Source of the DNA: an uncultured Gammaproteobacteria bacterium
Lineage (GTDB): Bacteria; Pseudomonadota; Gammaproteobacteria; Arenicellales; UBA868
Direction: 5' to 3'
Assembly (NCBI GenBank): GCA_905612355.1
Contig: CAJQRU010000020.1
Span: 1-56,533 of the forward strand
DNA length: 56,533 nt
Shown here piece after piece: positions 16,984-26,025 of the stretch. A program made the translations under genes and the position numbers. How positions within the stretch are numbered: position 1 is the stretch's first letter; every line of letters starts with the position of its first letter. The notes under the pieces were generated by a model that saw nothing but the letters and a program-made list of their open reading frames with translations, had not been told where the DNA came from and searched no databases.

Positions 16984-18357
16984 ATGACTTACCGAGCCAA
17001 CTCGATCGCCGCCCGCGATATTGCGAGCGTCATCCATCCGCAAACGAACCTGCAGCAGCATCGAACAGCGGGGCCGGAAATGACCCAACGTGGGGAAGGC
17101 GTTTGCATCTATGACGACGACGGTCGTGAGTATATTGATGCGACATCAGGCCTGTGGTGTGCCAGCTTGGGTTTTTCCACCAAGCGCCTGGCAAAAGTGG
17201 CTTACGACCAGATGTGCGAATTGAGTTATTACCATCTCTACCGACACCGCAGCCACGAACCGGCAATTGAACTGGCCGAACGACTGTTGGCCATCGCTCC
17301 TGTTCCCATGTCAAAAGTGCTATTCCAATGTTCTGGTTCGGAGGCCAACGATGTAGCTATCAAACTCGTCTGGTATTACCACAACGCCATTGGCAAACCA
17401 GAGAAACGCAAGATCATCTCTCGTCACATGGGTTATCACGGCAGCACCGTCGCTTCGGCCAGTCTAAGTGGGAAACCCGACATGCACGCGGATTTTAATT
17501 TACCTCTCGATGGATTTCTTCATACCGACTGGCCACATTTTTACCGACATTCCGAACCTGGCGAAAGCGAGATCGAGTACTCGTCGAGACTGGCTCAACG
17601 GTTGGAGTCACTGATCATCTCCGAAGGTCCTGAAACAATCGCTGCATTCTTTGCTGAGCCGGTAATGGGCGCAGCGGGTGGCGTCGTTCCTCCCGACGGA
17701 TACTTTGAAAAAATTCAATCAGTGCTGCGAAAATATGACATTCTTTTTGTAGTCGACGAAGTCGTATGTGGATACGGTCGAACCGGCCGGATGTGGGGAA
17801 GCGAAACCTATAACATCCAGCCAGACATTCTCACAACAGCAAAGGCGCTGTCCGCCGCTGCACTGCCGATCTCGGCTGTTATGGTGAATGACAAGATCTA
17901 TCAGGCCATGTTGGATGAGAGCGACAAATTGGGCAGTTTCGCACACGGATTCACCTATGCTGGACACCCCGTTAGTGCAGCGGTCGCTGTTGAAACTCTT
18001 AAAATCTACGAAGAAATAAATGTCGTTAAGCTAGCCCAAGAGAACGGAGAAATTCTATCCCAAGCACTCATGCCAGCGAAGGATCACCCGCTGGTCGGCG
18101 ATGTCAGTCAGGTGGGACTGCTTGCGGGCATTGAGTTGGTTTGCGATAAAGCGACACGCAAACTATTCGGACCCGAGGTCGGCATCGGCGCACGCGTCGT
18201 TGCCGCATCCCAACGCCACGGCCTGATACACCGCGGCATGGGTGACCGAGTCGCGTTTGCCCCGCCTTTCATCATCAATGAGGCCGAGATTCAGAGTATC
18301 GGAAAACGCTTCATCCAGGCACTGGACGATGTCTGGGCTGAAATCAGATCGCATTAA
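16984..18357 (+). CDS. class III omega-aminotransferase
   Basis: A 457-residue fold-type I PLP enzyme. Class III marks are the SGLWCASLG N-terminal region, CSGSEANDVA phosphate cup, FFAEPVMGAAGGVVPP, VVDEVVCGYGRTG with the cofactor Asp, and the Schiff-base lysine K287 in TTAKALS. The enzyme moves an omega-amino group (from beta-alanine, taurine, a diamine or a similar donor) to pyruvate or 2-oxoglutarate. AAGGA precedes the ATG at nine bases. A 100-bp gap leads to TRAP permease genes and a ThDP decarboxylase, so it probably opens the pathway for an imported amino compound (inference). Confidence 0.9.
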   Translation: MTYRANSIAARDIASVIHPQTNLQQHRTAGPEMTQRGEGVCIYDDDGREYIDATSGLWCASLGFSTKRLAKVAYDQMCELSYYHLYRHRSHEPAIELAERLLAIAPVPMSKVLFQCSGSEANDVAIKLVWYYHNAIGKPEKRKIISRHMGYHGSTVASASLSGKPDMHADFNLPLDGFLHTDWPHFYRHSEPGESEIEYSSRLAQRLESLIISEGPETIAAFFAEPVMGAAGGVVPPDGYFEKIQSVLRKYDILFVVDEVVCGYGRTGRMWGSETYNIQPDILTTAKALSAAALPISAVMVNDKIYQAMLDESDKLGSFAHGFTYAGHPVSAAVAVETLKIYEEINVVKLAQENGEILSQALMPAKDHPLVGDVSQVGLLAGIELVCDKATRKLFGPEVGIGARVVAASQRHGLIHRGMGDRVAFAPPFIINEAEIQSIGKRFIQALDDVWAEIRSH

Positions 18358-18456
18358 CAGACTCTCGAGTTGCTCGCAGTATCTGCCAACGGCGTGTTGT
18401 CGTTCGAATGCCGGCCCGCGATGACCATCGCGCCTACGCCATGAAAAGCATCGTTC

Positions 18457-19815
18457 ATGTTGATTGAATTATTGCCTCTGTTGATGTTTTTTACGCTGAT
18501 GGCCCTGGTTTTCACCAGCTACCCGATCGGTTTTGTCCTGGCCGGCGTTGCGATACTATTTGGTTTGATCGGCTCACTGGCTGGCGTATTTTCCCTCGTT
18601 GAATTTTTTCTCTTCACGAGCCGAATCTGGTTTATCGCAGACAATCTGCAGATCATCGCTGTACCACTTTTCGTTTTCATGGGCGTGATGCTGGAACGCG
18701 CTGAGATCGCGAAGGATTTGTTGGAGACGCTGCAAATCTTATTACGCCGGGTTCCCGGTGGCATGGCCATGGCAGTGACGGTGATGGGTACTGTATTTGC
18801 AGCTATTACGGGCATCATCGGCGCTACCGTTGTCGTCATGACCCTGATTGCGCTTCCGCCGATGTTAAAGGCAGGTTATCGCCCTGAACTGGCGTTGGGA
18901 ACCATTGCCGCCTCTTCCACCCTGGGCATTCTGATTCCACCGAGCATCCTGTTGGTTTTCCTGGCCGAATTACTGCCTATGTCCATTGGCACCCTGTTCG
19001 CTGCTGCACTTTATCCCGGCCTGCTTCTTTCCGTGCTTTACCTTGTCTATATCGGAATCTATAGCTTCGCCGTGCCCGCAGCGGTGCCCTCGCTAACTCC
19101 AACGACAACCACCATGAGCGCCACACAAATCATGGCGATTATTGTTCGCGGCGTGTTGCCGCCTGTGGCTTTAATTGGAATGGTCATGGGATCGATCCTC
19201 ACAGGGTTTGTCACCATCACTGAGTCGGCAGCTGTTGGTGCCGCCGGCGCACTCTTACTCTCTGCCACCCGCGGAAAACTCACCTGGCACAACCTGCAAG
19301 AAAGTTTGCATCGCAGTGCAATGATGATCGGTATGATCTTTTTCCTGTTTATTGGTGCGACCTGCTTTTCCTACGTATTTCGGGTTCTCGGTGGTGATGA
19401 TCTCATTTTGGCGCTGGTCAATAACAGCGGTGTCGGCAGTTGGGGTGTTTTGCTCATCGCCATCGGCCTGATTTTTGTGATGGGCTTCTTCTTCGATGTG
19501 CTAGAAATCCTACTCGTGGTCGTCCCGGTATTTGCACCGCTGGTCGCCAGCCTCGATTTCGGCAATCATCTCTCACAAGGTGACATTGTCTACTGGTTTG
19601 CGATTCTCGTCGCCATCACGCTACAAACATCGTTTCTGACACCGCCGATGGGGCTTGCGCTGTTCTACATCAAGGGTGTTGCGCCGAAAACGGTCTCGAT
19701 GAATCAAATCTACCGGGGTATCATTCCGTTCGTGATGCTTCAAATGCTATGCGTCGCTCTCGTTATGATCTGGCCGCAAATCGCAATGTGGTTACCGCAT
19801 CAATTATTCGACTGA
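18457..19815 (+). CDS. TRAP transporter large permease (DctM family)
   Basis: A 452-residue membrane protein with about twelve hydrophobic helices. DctM features include the opening LLMFFTLMALVFTSYPIGF, the ALPPMLKAGY loop after GIIGATVVVM, and the repeated half near GMVMGSILTGF and SFLTPPMGLALFYIKG. It forms the sodium-driven transport channel of a tripartite carboxylate or sulfonate importer. The small permease follows 3 bp after the stop. The order large-then-small and the absence of a periplasmic binding-protein gene next to it are unusual. Confidence 0.92.
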   Translation: MLIELLPLLMFFTLMALVFTSYPIGFVLAGVAILFGLIGSLAGVFSLVEFFLFTSRIWFIADNLQIIAVPLFVFMGVMLERAEIAKDLLETLQILLRRVPGGMAMAVTVMGTVFAAITGIIGATVVVMTLIALPPMLKAGYRPELALGTIAASSTLGILIPPSILLVFLAELLPMSIGTLFAAALYPGLLLSVLYLVYIGIYSFAVPAAVPSLTPTTTTMSATQIMAIIVRGVLPPVALIGMVMGSILTGFVTITESAAVGAAGALLLSATRGKLTWHNLQESLHRSAMMIGMIFFLFIGATCFSYVFRVLGGDDLILALVNNSGVGSWGVLLIAIGLIFVMGFFFDVLEILLVVVPVFAPLVASLDFGNHLSQGDIVYWFAILVAITLQTSFLTPPMGLALFYIKGVAPKTVSMNQIYRGIIPFVMLQMLCVALVMIWPQIAMWLPHQLFD

Positions 19816-19818
19816 CGC

Positions 19819-20466
19819 ATGACCATGCCCGCAAACACCGTTCGAGCATCCTCCCTATGCGCCCGTCTGCTGTGGTTGGCGAACACCCTTGAACGCCCTG
19901 TCGTATGGCTGGGGCGGGCAGGCAGCTGGCTGATCTTACCCATGATCGGTGTGATCCTGTTCGACGCGGTGTGTCGACGCTTCCTGCGCAAACTGCCATT
20001 CGTGATCGACAATGGCCTTTACACCATCATGAATTCGCCCGTGCTGCAGGACTCAGAATGGCATCTTCACACAATCCTCTTTTGCACTTCGATGGCCTAC
20101 GCCTATATCTATAACGCACATGTCCGATTGGACTTGTTTCGTCCCCGCTTTAGCGTCAATGGTCGATTGTGGATCGAAACACTGGGAGGTCTGATACTGT
20201 TGATTCCATTCCTTGCCTTAATGATCTATCACAGCTGGTCGTTTTTCCAAATGGCCTGGGACACAAACGAAGGAACCTCCGTCCTGATCGGCATCGGTCA
20301 TCGATGGTTCATTAAGTTTTTCCTTGTGGTTGCCTTTGTATTGATGTTGACTTCTGCGCTTTCGATCGTCATTCGGCTCATCATCCGACTTTATGGACCG
20401 ACCGACCTTCATGATGCAACACAACTGAAAAAAATTACTGAACCAACCCATTCGGCTTTCAGCTAA
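19819..20466 (+). CDS. TRAP transporter small permease (DctQ family)
   Basis: A 215-residue protein with four predicted helices: ILPMIGVILFDAV, LHTILFCTSMAYAY, LGGLILLIPFLALMIY and FFLVVAFVLMLTSAL. The cytoplasmic segment AHVRLDLFRPRFS after the second helix is the typical DctQ N-x-H-V-R-V-D pattern. It pairs with the large permease in the inner membrane. It is followed after 33 bp by the ComD-like gene, consistent with co-transcription of import and catabolism. Confidence 0.88.
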   Translation: MTMPANTVRASSLCARLLWLANTLERPVVWLGRAGSWLILPMIGVILFDAVCRRFLRKLPFVIDNGLYTIMNSPVLQDSEWHLHTILFCTSMAYAYIYNAHVRLDLFRPRFSVNGRLWIETLGGLILLIPFLALMIYHSWSFFQMAWDTNEGTSVLIGIGHRWFIKFFLVVAFVLMLTSALSIVIRLIIRLYGPTDLHDATQLKKITEPTHSAFS

Positions 20467-20499
20467 GAGTCGCATTCCCGTGGTGTTAAACTCAAGCCG

Positions 20500-21006
20500 A
20501 TGAACGCTCCTTTTTCTCGCCAAATTATCGACACACTCAAGGACAAGCAGGTGACTTTCTTCACCTCTGTTCCGTGCAAGTTGCTGGCCAACATGATCAC
20601 CCTGCTTGAGCAGGACACCGCAGTGGCCTATCACCCCGCGACGCGAGAAGATGAGGGGCTGGGTATGTGTGCCGGTGCCAGCCTGGCTGGAAAAACTACC
20701 TGCATACTGATGCAGGATTCAGGCCTTGGCACCATCATCAATGCCCTGGCTGCGCTCGTACAGTTCTATCAGTTACCGATCGTCATGCTAATGAGTTACC
20801 GCGGTTCCCCGGGAGAACCGGTACCCGCACAGGCTCCGATGGGCATGCTGACACCGGAACTCCTTAAACTCATGCAGATTCCGATGCTGCACTGCCACGA
20901 AGCCAAAGACCTGAATGAGATCGCATCTTACGTAGACTTTGCTCGAGTCAAACAAGGCCCAGTGGTTATCCTCCTTGATTTTCATCTGATGTCCGGCGAT
21001 CAATGA
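20500..21006 (+). CDS. ThDP-dependent 2-oxoacid decarboxylase, alpha subunit (sulfopyruvate decarboxylase ComD-like)
   Basis: A 168-residue subunit matching the pyrimidine-binding (PYR) domain of ThDP decarboxylases. The catalytic-glutamate segment ATREDEGLGMCAGASLAGK and QDSGLGTIINALAAL are characteristic of ComD and phosphonopyruvate decarboxylase alpha chains. Together with the next gene (4-bp overlap) it should decarboxylate a 2-oxo acid such as sulfopyruvate or phosphonopyruvate to an aldehyde. No sulfoacetaldehyde acetyltransferase (Xsc) or phosphonate gene lies in the window, so the substrate remains open. Confidence 0.83.
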   Translation: MNAPFSRQIIDTLKDKQVTFFTSVPCKLLANMITLLEQDTAVAYHPATREDEGLGMCAGASLAGKTTCILMQDSGLGTIINALAALVQFYQLPIVMLMSYRGSPGEPVPAQAPMGMLTPELLKLMQIPMLHCHEAKDLNEIASYVDFARVKQGPVVILLDFHLMSGDQ

Positions 21007-21557
21007 AACGCTACGCACTGTTAAAAACACTCGTGCCCGTCATGCGCGACTCACTGGTGATATGCAATATCGGGATTCCCTCGCAAGAACTCTTCGCTAT
21101 AGAGGACAGAGACAATCATTTCTATATGCTCGGCAGCATGGGCCTATGCACCTCAATCGCACTCGGTCTTTCCCTTAACACGACCAAGAATGTTATCGCC
21201 CTCGAAGGCGATGGCAGTATGTTGATGAACCTGAGCACCTTAGCGACCATCGGCAACCGGGGCCCCAATAACCTCTTTGCCGTGATCATTGACAATGGCA
21301 GTTACGGATCGACAGGCGACCAGGCTAGTTACACCAGCGCAGCGACATCGCTTGCTGGCATTGCTCGCGCGGCGGGTTGTGAACGCGTTGTCGAGTGCGA
21401 TGGGGACGCCGCGGCGAAGCACCTCGAAAGGGCACTCAACGAGGGTCAATCGACCCTTATTATCGCCAAAGTAGAGTCTGGTAATGAGCCTGTACCCGTC
21501 GTACCGTTGCATCCTGTCGTTTTACGAGAGCGGTTCAGGATCTGCGTCTCTCACTGA
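21003..21557 (+). CDS. ThDP-dependent 2-oxoacid decarboxylase, beta subunit (ComE-like)
   Basis: A 184-residue pyrophosphate-binding (PP) domain subunit. The ThDP/Mg motif is EGDGSMLMN followed about 25 residues later by IIDNGSYGSTG, the standard GDG...N pattern. LGSMGLCTSIALGLSL is the conserved segment before it. The gene overlaps the alpha-subunit gene by 4 bp (ATGA), so the two chains are made together and assemble one active site at their interface. The preceding TRAP permeases and class III aminotransferase suggest import and transamination of an amino acid to the 2-oxo acid used here (inference). Confidence 0.85.
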   Translation: MKRYALLKTLVPVMRDSLVICNIGIPSQELFAIEDRDNHFYMLGSMGLCTSIALGLSLNTTKNVIALEGDGSMLMNLSTLATIGNRGPNNLFAVIIDNGSYGSTGDQASYTSAATSLAGIARAAGCERVVECDGDAAAKHLERALNEGQSTLIIAKVESGNEPVPVVPLHPVVLRERFRICVSH

Positions 21558-21572
21558 CAGGAACCACGGGCT

Positions 21573-22970
21573 GTGGCTCCCCAAACTAACAACGCCCTAC
21601 CCCTGCAGGTTGCAATCATTGGGGGCGGACCTGCAGGGTTTTATACCGCTCAGGCGTTGTTTCGAGCGCGCCCAGACATTCAAGTTGATCTTTACGAACG
21701 CCTGCCCTCTCCTTTTGGCCTGGTTCGTAGCGGTGTCGCTCCCGACCATCAGAAACTTAAACGTCCAATCCGGTTGTACGAACAAATTGCCCATCACACG
21801 AATTTTAATCTGATGGCGAACGTCACCGTTGGGGTAGACCTGCCAATCGCTGCGCTCAGTCAGTGCTATCACGCGGTCGTATTGGCTAACGGTACTGAAA
21901 GCGGGCGACTGATGAATATTCCCGGCGAACACCTCAGTGGCTGTCATAGCGCCACTACCTTCGTTGGCTGGTACAACGGCCATCCTGACTTCCGCGACCA
22001 TGTGTTCGACCTATCACATGAAAACGCCATCATCGTTGGTCAGGGAAACGTCGCCATCGACGTTTGCCGTATCCTCACAAAGACGGTAGAAGAACTTCGC
22101 CACACAGATATCGCTGAACACGCGCTCGACGCCTTGGCCGAAAGCCGTATCCGGCAAGTCTATCTTGTAGGACGCCGTGGCCCGGTGCAGGCCAAGTTCA
22201 CTTATCAAGAGCTCAAAGAACTGACCGAGCTTTCAGCGTGTGCCCTCGAAACCCCCGCAGAGGAACTGATACTCAATCCAGCCAGCGAGGCTGAACTCGC
22301 CAAAAGCGATGGCGCTACCCGTGGCCGAGTGCGCAATTACGAGACACTAAAAACGGTCGCGATCGAATCTCTCTCCACCAAACCGCGCCGGTGCACTCTG
22401 CGCTTTTTTCTGAGCCCCATTAAACTAATGGGTGACCAACGCCTGCAACAAGTCATATTTGAACGTAACTGCCTGACTGGTACCGTCGGCCAACAAGCGG
22501 CACTGGGTACCGGCGAGTACGAAACTATTGAGTGCGGATTTCTGCTCAGCAGCATTGGTTACCAAGGCACGCCCATGACGGGTGTGCCTTTTGACTCCGC
22601 TCAAGGAATTATCCCCAATCAGCAGGGACGTGTACTCGACAATGACAACCCCGTCCCGGGACTTTATGCGGTCGGCTGGGTCAAACGCGGACCAACGGGT
22701 CTGATCGGCACCAACAAGGCCGACGCAAAAGAAACGGTCACGGCGCTGTTATCAGATCTTAGCAATCACACCCAATCAATCCGGACGGGACTTGCGGGCA
22801 TACTGCCCCTGCTCAAACAACAATCGATCAAGGTGGTTCAATTTTCTGATTGGCAGAAAATCGACCAAATCGAAATAGAGCGTGGTCTGGTCAAAGCCAA
22901 ACCGCGGGAAAAGTTCACCCGGGTAGCGGACATGCTGTCGGTTGTGGCCGCTGAATCAAATAACCCATGA
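21573..22970 (+). CDS. FAD-dependent ferredoxin-NADP+ reductase (FprA/adrenodoxin reductase type)
   Basis: A 465-residue flavoprotein starting at a GTG. The FAD-binding motif VAIIGGGPAGFYTA lies at residues 13-26 and is followed by SPFGLVRSGVAPDHQ, a hallmark of the adrenodoxin-reductase branch. The NADPH domain begins with IIVGQGNVAIDVCRIL, and WVKRGPTGLIGTNKADA near the C-terminus contacts the FAD. It moves electrons between NADPH and a ferredoxin, serving a P450, Rieske oxygenase or ferredoxin-linked reductase not seen here. It starts 16 bp after the ComE-like gene, so it may share that transcript. Confidence 0.9.
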   Translation: MAPQTNNALPLQVAIIGGGPAGFYTAQALFRARPDIQVDLYERLPSPFGLVRSGVAPDHQKLKRPIRLYEQIAHHTNFNLMANVTVGVDLPIAALSQCYHAVVLANGTESGRLMNIPGEHLSGCHSATTFVGWYNGHPDFRDHVFDLSHENAIIVGQGNVAIDVCRILTKTVEELRHTDIAEHALDALAESRIRQVYLVGRRGPVQAKFTYQELKELTELSACALETPAEELILNPASEAELAKSDGATRGRVRNYETLKTVAIESLSTKPRRCTLRFFLSPIKLMGDQRLQQVIFERNCLTGTVGQQAALGTGEYETIECGFLLSSIGYQGTPMTGVPFDSAQGIIPNQQGRVLDNDNPVPGLYAVGWVKRGPTGLIGTNKADAKETVTALLSDLSNHTQSIRTGLAGILPLLKQQSIKVVQFSDWQKIDQIEIERGLVKAKPREKFTRVADMLSVVAAESNNP

Positions 22971-22973
22971 AGG

Positions 22974-23801
22974 TTACTGTGGGGTAGTCTCGGCAGACTG
23001 GCTGAAGCCCCGATCCTGATAAGCCTTCCACGCAGCCTTCAGCTCTTCGATACTGACTGGGTCGAGATCATGCTGTGGCAATCGATCAGCATCCCAGTGC
23101 CCATAACGATCAACACCACGTATCATCGTTGCCCGGCGACGACCCAGAGTCGATCGAGTATGCGCGGGAATGTAAAAATAGGCCAAGCCAATGCGGGCAC
23201 GGTCACTACCATTACCCAGTGACCCATGGACCGTACGTTCCTGGTGTATTGAGATTTGACCTGCTTCGAGTTCAAGATCAATAGCGTCGCTCTCATTTAA
23301 CCCTCTGATCGTTTGACCGCGGGCAAGCAAATTCTCAGGATCATAAGTTTCATCGTGTTTCAGATCCGGGCCTCGGTGGGTACCAGGGATAACCCGCAGG
23401 CATCCATTTTCTCGCCGACTTTCCGTCAACGCGACCCACACAGTCACCTCTTCGTGCGGATCTAGGCCGTAGTAAGCGCTGTCCTGGTGCCATGAAACGA
23501 AACGGGAGTCATGCGCTTTTTTTGAAAACAACGATGCGCCAAAGAGAAGAATATCGGGTCCAATTAATGATTCGACCGCATCGATTAACGTCGGATGACG
23601 GCCCAGTTCCACCATCCACGGTGCAGCGATATGTGCCTTGATCTTAAAATACTTCTGCGGCTCAACACCCAAACGCTCCTCGTAGTCGGCAAGCCTTGCA
23701 GCATAGTCGCTGGCTTCCACCGCGGGGATCCCTGCCAGAGGACAAAGGTATCCATACTGCTCAAAATGACGAACCTGTTCTGTACTCAATGAGCCGGTCA
23801 T
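22974..23801 (-). CDS. phytanoyl-CoA dioxygenase (PhyH) family oxygenase
   Basis: A 275-residue Fe(II)/2-oxoglutarate-dependent oxygenase. The facial triad is visible as H105 and D107 in SWHQDSAYYG and H192 in RTVHGSLGN, with R203 in the DRARIGLAYF stretch available for 2-oxoglutarate. LTESRRENGCLRVIPGTH is the usual PhyH core strand. The family hydroxylates small molecules ranging from ectoine to phosphonates and halogenated compounds; this one lacks anything that fixes its substrate. It is convergent with the ferredoxin reductase gene, with only three bases between them. Confidence 0.88.
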   Translation of the reverse strand: MTGSLSTEQVRHFEQYGYLCPLAGIPAVEASDYAARLADYEERLGVEPQKYFKIKAHIAAPWMVELGRHPTLIDAVESLIGPDILLFGASLFSKKAHDSRFVSWHQDSAYYGLDPHEEVTVWVALTESRRENGCLRVIPGTHRGPDLKHDETYDPENLLARGQTIRGLNESDAIDLELEAGQISIHQERTVHGSLGNGSDRARIGLAYFYIPAHTRSTLGRRRATMIRGVDRYGHWDADRLPQHDLDPVSIEELKAAWKAYQDRGFSQSAETTPQ

Positions 23802-24248
23802 CGCGTAGCCAGTTTTATTTCACAACACGCAACATGATACGGCAACCGTCAGGCGCTCGTGACAACATCCGCAGGGTAACCCGCGCGTTGAGCAGCATCA
23901 GCCCGCCGATGCCTTTCGAGACTGCCAATGTGATCCCGCACCTCACTAAACACACGATGGTGCCGTCCTGCATAGTTGCCCTAACTGCTTAGGACAAGCT
24001 TGGATGTCGCTCGACGATAGCGCTTTCACTAGACTGATAAACCATCACGTTCGCAAGCTTGAATCGCTTTCAAATGGTGCACGTTAGGCAACTTGCTCTC
24101 CTCGTACACTAGTATCAGAGCGTTGATATCAGGACAACCTGACCTCAGGCCATCTCCGCCATTATTGCAACACCCTTGACCCGTTGGTGCACCCTGACAC
24201 AATACGCCAGTCTACTATCCAACGACCAACTCGTTTAGCACTAAAACT
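23802..24248. other. 447-bp intergenic region
   Basis: The region separates two divergently transcribed genes and should carry both promoters. A weak -35-like TTGACC at about 24177 is followed by CACAAT or ACAATA at a 15-16 bp spacing, a poor candidate for the aldolase gene. Short frames on the minus strand at about 23810-23990 show no family I recognise. No repeats or RNA genes seen. Confidence 0.4.
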
Positions 24249-25046
24249 ATGATCATGCACAACACGTTGCGCGACAAGTTCGCCTCGGGGCAGCCGACGT
24301 TAGGCACCCATTTCCTATCCTGCGATCCCGACATGCCAGAAATCATCGGCGATTCCGGGTTTTTTGATTACGGCGAATATTGCGCCGAATATTCCACTTT
24401 CGATATGCAATTGCTGTACCACTTTGCCAGATCCGGCCAATGTGCCAACTTACCCCTGATGATCAAACTTGACCAGAAAGGTCAGGGCTTTTGGGCGCAG
24501 GCTGCTCTCGGTGCAGGATTCAAAGCGATCCTGTTCACCGATATCCGTAGTGAAAGTGACGTAGAAACGTGCTACCAGACGATCCGCCCGGACATGCCAG
24601 CACACGGCGGGCTGGTGGGGGTCAAACTTCGCCGCCCCGCCCTCGGTGGATACGATGCGACCGGTTATCTCGATGACCTTAAGTCCGTATTGTTTCTGAT
24701 CATGATCGAAAAAGACATTGCAGTGGATAACCTTGATGCGATACTGAGCAAAGCCAAAGCATGTGGCGCGGATATGACGCAGTGGGGCCCATCGGACTTC
24801 GGTTTTTCTCGCGGCCAACCCGACTTGGAGAATGGCACAGAGATTCGGGCCTTCGAGGAACTGGTCATACGCAAATCTATCGAGTACGGCGTGCCGCCAC
24901 GAATTGAAATAGGCAACGTGGAAGCAGCGCAACGATACATTGATCTGGGAGTGAGGCACTTCTGCATCGGCTGGGATCGCTTCATCTATCAGGCCAACCT
25001 GGCACACCTGGGTGAGGGCATGCAGAAATTGCTCTCAACACTGTAA
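24249..25046 (+). CDS. HpcH/HpaI-family aldolase
   Basis: A 265-residue TIM-barrel protein of the HpcH/HpaI aldolase/citrate-lyase family. It opens with LRDKFASGQPTLGTHFLSC, has the metal-ligand glutamate in MIEKDIAVDNLDAIL and the C-terminal GPSDFGFSRG loop. Family members cleave 4-hydroxy-2-oxo acids to pyruvate or glyoxylate and an aldehyde. The barrel sequence is divergent (GEYCAEYSTFDM in place of the usual substrate loop), so activity could be different. Translation could start at either of two ATGs (24249 or 24255). It is convergent with a second HpcH/HpaI gene, separated by a hairpin. Confidence 0.82.
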   Translation: MIMHNTLRDKFASGQPTLGTHFLSCDPDMPEIIGDSGFFDYGEYCAEYSTFDMQLLYHFARSGQCANLPLMIKLDQKGQGFWAQAALGAGFKAILFTDIRSESDVETCYQTIRPDMPAHGGLVGVKLRRPALGGYDATGYLDDLKSVLFLIMIEKDIAVDNLDAILSKAKACGADMTQWGPSDFGFSRGQPDLENGTEIRAFEELVIRKSIEYGVPPRIEIGNVEAAQRYIDLGVRHFCIGWDRFIYQANLAHLGEGMQKLLSTL

Positions 25047-25074
25047 TCCGCTGTGCCTGCTGGCACGGCGGATT
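25045..25074. terminator. hairpin between convergent aldolase genes
   Basis: AATCCGCTGTGCC pairs with GGCACGGCGGATT across a TGCT loop, giving a 13-bp stem with one G-U pair. It starts at the stop codon of the + strand aldolase and lies 73 bp from the end of the - strand aldolase. There is no clear T-run on either side, so it may be a transcript-stabilising hairpin or a weak bidirectional terminator. Confidence 0.5.
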
Positions 25075-25147
25075 CTCCCAATTCAACTGAGAAAAACTGA
25101 ATCGATCCGGTTGCCCCACCCCGTAAACATCACCAGAGCCTGTGGCA

Positions 25148-25912
25148 TCATCGGCTACGCGCGCGCCCCACTTCTCCCCGGGCCATAAACTCTCGGGCGC
25201 CCGCGTTAAGCCAAGGCTGGCTGACAGTAAAAAAGAAACGCACCCCCAACGCAGCATAGCGCTCAACGGTGTCGTTGGTCGCGAGCGTACCCGCAGCATG
25301 ACCGGCTCCGACAATGCGCGAGATGGCGTCGTCTATTTTCTCCTGCACCTCTGGGTGCTGCATATCCGATATATGCCCCATGGAAGCCGCAAAATCTCCT
25401 GGAGCGACAAAAAATACGTCGATGCCCTCAACGCTGATAATTTCATCCAAGTTTTCCCACGCCACAATATCTTCGATCAATACAACCAGTAACGTCTCGT
25501 CGTTGGCTTTGAGAAAAAAATCGGGCACACCATAGCTTTGCCTGCTCGGAAAAATACCGCGTCGACCCAACGGTGCGAATCGCCCACCGGCCACGACATT
25601 CTCCGCCTCCTCCCGCGTATTGACGTGCGGCACCACCACGCCTTGCGCACCCCGATCAAGCGTCCGGTAGATCAATCCCTGGTCATTGGAAACAATTCGA
25701 GCAACCGAGGTCATACCCCAGATATCACATGCCCGCGTCAGATTCCCTAACTCACCAGCATCCACACCGCCGTGTTCCCCTTCTAACCAGATTCCATCCA
25801 CACCACTGGGTCCGAAAGCATCGATATCATCCGGATGACTCGGTCCACTCACAACAACAACGTTTTCATTATTGGCAAGTTTCCGCTTAACGCGGTTAGG
25901 CCTTAATTCCAT
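25148..25912 (-). CDS. HpcH/HpaI-family aldolase, second copy
   Basis: About 254 residues from the ATG at 25912, chosen because AGGAG lies eight bases before it; the upstream GTG at 25921 is too close to that site. Family marks are LRPNRVKRKLANNE, the early DGIWLEGEHGG, RGAQGVVVPHVNT, GRRGIFPSRQSYG, the acidic ligand segment VVLIEDIVAWENLDEI and FFVAPGDFAASMG. It resembles 4-hydroxy-2-oxovalerate or 2-keto-3-deoxy acid aldolases more closely than the convergent copy does. The two proteins share the fold but little sequence, so they are not a recent duplication. Confidence 0.88.
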   Translation of the reverse strand: MELRPNRVKRKLANNENVVVVSGPSHPDDIDAFGPSGVDGIWLEGEHGGVDAGELGNLTRACDIWGMTSVARIVSNDQGLIYRTLDRGAQGVVVPHVNTREEAENVVAGGRFAPLGRRGIFPSRQSYGVPDFFLKANDETLLVVLIEDIVAWENLDEIISVEGIDVFFVAPGDFAASMGHISDMQHPEVQEKIDDAISRIVGAGHAAGTLATNDTVERYAALGVRFFFTVSQPWLNAGAREFMARGEVGRARSR

Positions 25913-26025
25913 AATCAGCACTCCTATAATTTAACAATATGAGTTATTTACTGCCTGTTCGCGCATCACGCAGATACCCGAACAGTGCTTGCGATTTACA
26001 TAAAGGCAGCCATTGATTGATTTAT

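Noticed and set aside
18395-18420. T-loop-like GTTCGAATGCC
   Set aside because: The flanking sequence gives no acceptor or anticodon stem; it is chance similarity in an intergenic stretch.
24450-25007. Minus-strand frame of 185 codons
   Set aside because: Complement of the HpcH/HpaI aldolase gene; composition fits a shadow frame.
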